A stretch of DNA of 64,000 bases from NCBI GenBank assembly GCA_024408505.1, contig JAKSUZ010000001.1:64206-128205 (forward strand), read 5' to 3'. Source of the DNA: Bacilli bacterium (GTDB lineage: Bacteria; Bacillota_I; Bacilli_A; RFN20; CAG-826). Under the pieces are notes generated by a model. That model worked only from the letters and a program-made list of their open reading frames with translations, was not told the origin of the DNA and made no database searches. How positions within the stretch are numbered: position 1 is the stretch's first letter; each line of letters begins with the position of its first letter. The translations under genes were made by a program, and so were the position numbers. Positions 62,006-64,000 of the stretch are shown piece after piece.

Positions 62006-63587
62006 ATTTCGAGATATCTCCTTTTAAACGGAGGTTTATATTTTCTTTTTTAACAATAATAGAAACAATGTCATTCACGTTCCATGAATCTTGAGTATCT
62101 AAGACATAGTCTTCTTCACTCGCGCTTCTTACTAATACTTGATAGTAATCGCCTTTCCAAATTGAGTTAATAACAACACCGTGTACTTCACTAGCATTAA
62201 TATCATCGCTTAATTCAATATTTTTAATATCAATTTCAACTGCAACTGGCGCATCAGTTAAGTTATAGCGAACTCCGTTCTTAGTTAAATAACCATCGCT
62301 ATCAATTTTGCTACCAGGTAGTAATTGGGTTAAATCACAATCGAATTCATCATCACTCATTGCTACTTTATTATTCTTAGTAATGTAAGCATCATAGAAA
62401 GCATTGATATTATATTGTTTCTTCATGATTTGAATATTTTGTGGATCAATTTTGATTGAAACGTGCGAATCAACTTTTAAATCACGTGTGTCACGAACTT
62501 GTAATTCGCTCTTACCAACCACAACAATATATTCATAATGAACACCTTTAAAGATTTTACTTTTAATTGTCCCGATTAGATTTGTGGTTCTAGGTCCTAA
62601 CAAGATAATATCTTCTGGACGCACCACAACATCAACGTTTTCGTTAATTTCAAAATCATCTACGCAGTCCCAAGTCCAGTTAAGGAAACGAACACGTTTT
62701 TTATCAACCATGTTGGCGCTATAAATATTAGACTCACCAATAAAGTCAGCGACGAATGCGTTTTTTGGTTCGTTATAAATTTGTGTAGGCGTTCCAACTT
62801 GTTGGACCACGCCACCTTTCATAACAATCACTGTATCGCTCATTGTCAAAGCTTCTTCTTGATCATGTGTAACATAAATAAAAGTAATACCTAATTTTTT
62901 ATGCATTTCTTTTAATTCGATTTGCATTTCTTTTCTCATCTTTAAATCAAGGGCACCAAGCGGTTCATCAAGAAGAAGAATTTCTGGTTCATTCACAATC
63001 GCTCGCGCAATTGCTACACGTTGTTGCTGACCACCACTAAGAGTATCAATTGAACGATCTTCCAAATCTTCTAGATCAACAATCTTTAATGCTCGCGCAA
63101 CTTTTTGATCAATTACTTTTGGCGGAAGATGTTTCATCTTCGTAACTTCTTTTAATAAAGTCGGCTGCTTACTAAATAAATTTTTAACAAAATCCGAAAA
63201 TTTAATTTCGTTTCTTTTTCTCCAATAATCAAAAAAGCTAATTCTCTTTTTAACTTGGATTGGGGTCTTCTTCAATTTAAGACCGAACGCGACATTATCG
63301 TAAACATCAAGATGAGGGAATAACGCATAGCGTTGGAATACGGTATTAATTGGTCTTTTATAGGGCGGAAGATTTGTTACGTCCTTTCCGTTTAATAAAA
63401 CACGACCCTTGGTTGGGATTTCAAAACCGGAGATCATTCTTAAAGTTGTAGTCTTACCACAACCACTAGGACCTAAGAAAGTAACAAACTCTCCTTTCTT
63501 AATTGAAAGGTTAAAATCATCAACGATTAAACTATCGCCAAATGATTTGTTTAAATGCTCTAAAGTAATTATGAAATTATCTTCCAT
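61989..63587 (-). CDS. potA: Spermidine/putrescine ABC transporter ATPase PotA, long form
   Basis: 532 residues against about 370-380 in E. coli. Walker A is GPSGCGKTTT, the signature is LSGGQQQRVAIARA, Walker B is LLLDEPLGALD and the H-loop is VTHDQEEA. An extra ~60 residues, rich in Lys/Phe, are inserted between the Q-loop (FQRYALFPHLDV) and the signature, as in the long mycoplasma PotA. The C-terminal TOBE-type region is also extended. It heads the potABCD operon. Confidence 0.94.
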   Translation of the reverse strand: MEDNFIITLEHLNKSFGDSLIVDDFNLSIKKGEFVTFLGPSGCGKTTTLRMISGFEIPTKGRVLLNGKDVTNLPPYKRPINTVFQRYALFPHLDVYDNVAFGLKLKKTPIQVKKRISFFDYWRKRNEIKFSDFVKNLFSKQPTLLKEVTKMKHLPPKVIDQKVARALKIVDLEDLEDRSIDTLSGGQQQRVAIARAIVNEPEILLLDEPLGALDLKMRKEMQIELKEMHKKLGITFIYVTHDQEEALTMSDTVIVMKGGVVQQVGTPTQIYNEPKNAFVADFIGESNIYSANMVDKKRVRFLNWTWDCVDDFEINENVDVVVRPEDIILLGPRTTNLIGTIKSKIFKGVHYEYIVVVGKSELQVRDTRDLKVDSHVSIKIDPQNIQIMKKQYNINAFYDAYITKNNKVAMSDDEFDCDLTQLLPGSKIDSDGYLTKNGVRYNLTDAPVAVEIDIKNIELSDDINASEVHGVVINSIWKGDYYQVLVRSASEEDYVLDTQDSWNVNDIVSIIVKKENINLRLKGDISKYEEDA

Positions 63588-63595
63588 ATTATCTC

Positions 63596-63614
63596 TCGTA
63601 GATTATATCTACGA
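63596..63614 (-). promoter_or_regulatory. Perfect palindrome over the pot operon -10 box
   Basis: TCGTAGAT (63596-63603) and ATCTACGA (63607-63614) arms surround TAT. On the minus strand the -10 TATAAT (63602-63607) is central. Its position lets a bound repressor block transcription of the polyamine operon. The GAT-ATA-ATC centre is the same as in the greA promoter. Confidence 0.45.
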
Positions 63615-63672
63615 AAAAGAATATATATTAAAAAAATAAAAATACAACAATTTTTTTCAATATTTTTAATTT

Positions 63673-64000
63673 TTAATTTTTCTTAGTTAAACGTTTTATA
63701 ACTTTCTCAGCGTTTTGATAAATCTTTTTTATATCTTCGCTAAGATAAAATTTATGCTTATAATATAAAATTTTTCCATCGATCATTGTCATCATAACGT
63801 TAGATTTACTAGCGCTATAAACAAGATTATTAATAACACTATGAGATGGCCTCATATTAGGAGCGTGAAGATCAATCATAATAATGTCGGCTAATTTTCC
63901 TTTAGCTAATACATCACAATTATTTAAGTTCATAAAATGAGCGCTATTAACCGTTGCCATTTTTAAAACGTCGAACGTTTTTAAACTAGCCGGATTATTT
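63673..64000 (-). CDS. Amidohydrolase of the MTA/SAH deaminase type, C-terminal part
   Basis: The reading frame is open to the window edge, so the first Met at 63960 is not the start. The last ~108 residues show LKMATVNSAHFMNL, KGKLADIIMIDLHAPNMRP, NNLVYSASKSNV and MIDGKILYY, which match the C-terminal end of ATZ/TRZ-type and methylthioadenosine/S-adenosylhomocysteine deaminases (MtaD). The catalytic metal site lies outside the window. Beside the polyamine operon, a role in recycling the methylthioadenosine from polyamine synthesis would fit, but is inference. No terminator was seen in 63615-63672, which is AT-rich. Confidence 0.75.
   Translation of the reverse strand, partial: NNPASLKTFDVLKMATVNSAHFMNLNNCDVLAKGKLADIIMIDLHAPNMRPSHSVINNLVYSASKSNVMMTMIDGKILYYKHKFYLSEDIKKIYQNAEKVIKRLTKKN

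Noticed and set aside
1-64000. CRISPR array, prophage, insertion sequence or replication origin
   Set aside because: No regularly spaced repeats with spacers, no transposase, integrase or phage structural genes, and no dnaA-box cluster were found.

Overview
The window is one AT-rich, tightly packed piece of a bacterial chromosome. Most genes are on the minus strand, with stop and start codons often overlapping by 1-20 bases. TGA is a real stop: it ends the 15374-15889 gene, the 26503-27291 gene and the 39194-39349 small ORF, and every tryptophan checked is TGG. So this is not the Mycoplasma/Spiroplasma code. Low-GC Bacilli-type gene content, a valS T-box, an FtsK and RNase J pair, a PotA with a long mycoplasma-like insertion, and BspA/InlB-type surface proteins all suggest an uncultured Mollicutes-related gut lineage of Bacilli (RF39/RFN20-like). 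The lineage is inferred; there is no rRNA in the window.

Layout. 1-9.3 kb: partial ybeY, a C39 peptidase/ABC-membrane protein, a transglutaminase-like lipoprotein, valS with its T-box, an AAA+/DUF4143 ATPase flanked by a palindromic repeat, greA, a frame-broken small gene and a TSCPD protein. 9.3-19 kb: a large repeat-rich surface lipoprotein, a heterodimeric ABC exporter, then a small membrane protein, ruvX and alaS in overlapping order. 19-25.3 kb: two paralogous membrane-anchored BspA leucine-rich-repeat proteins with matching upstream regions. 25.4-32 kb: mnmA, a HipA/CtkA-like kinase with a helix-turn-helix partner flanked by 33-bp repeats, pyrimidine-nucleoside phosphorylase and a MacB/FtsX-type ABC pair. 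32-37.7 kb: a phosphatase lipoprotein, guaB, rubrerythrin, a PlsC-like protein and a GT4 glycosyltransferase. 37.7-41.6 kb, plus strand: the L-arabinose operon araA, a new 51-residue membrane ORF, araB and araD. 41.6-48.5 kb: an acyltransferase, pullulanase, FtsK and an RNase J-family protein. 48.5-55.6 kb: eight tRNA genes in three places, among glycosyltransferase, DUF2804, phosphatase, patatin, zinc-ribbon membrane and HAD-like genes. 55.6-64 kb: a membrane GT2 enzyme, an ABC-2 exporter, the potABCD polyamine operon and the C-terminal end of an MTA/SAH-deaminase-type amidohydrolase.

How the genes fit together. Arabinose enters the pentose phosphate pathway through araABD; pullulanase opens alpha-glucans; guaB, the nucleoside phosphorylase and polyamine import fit a scavenging lifestyle. 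The surface lipoproteins, LRR proteins, glycosyltransferases and lipid acyltransferases point to a heavily decorated cell envelope.

The most interesting signal is architectural. Two unrelated accessory units, the DUF4143 ATPase and the kinase plus HTH pair, share one plan. Each has a palindrome lying over its -35 box, a -10 box only 6 bases before the start codon (so a probably leaderless mRNA), and a second direct copy of the same palindrome at the far end of the unit. Leaderless-looking starts also occur at other genes. In addition, two tRNA genes with a CAT anticodon have C instead of the near-invariant T at position 33.
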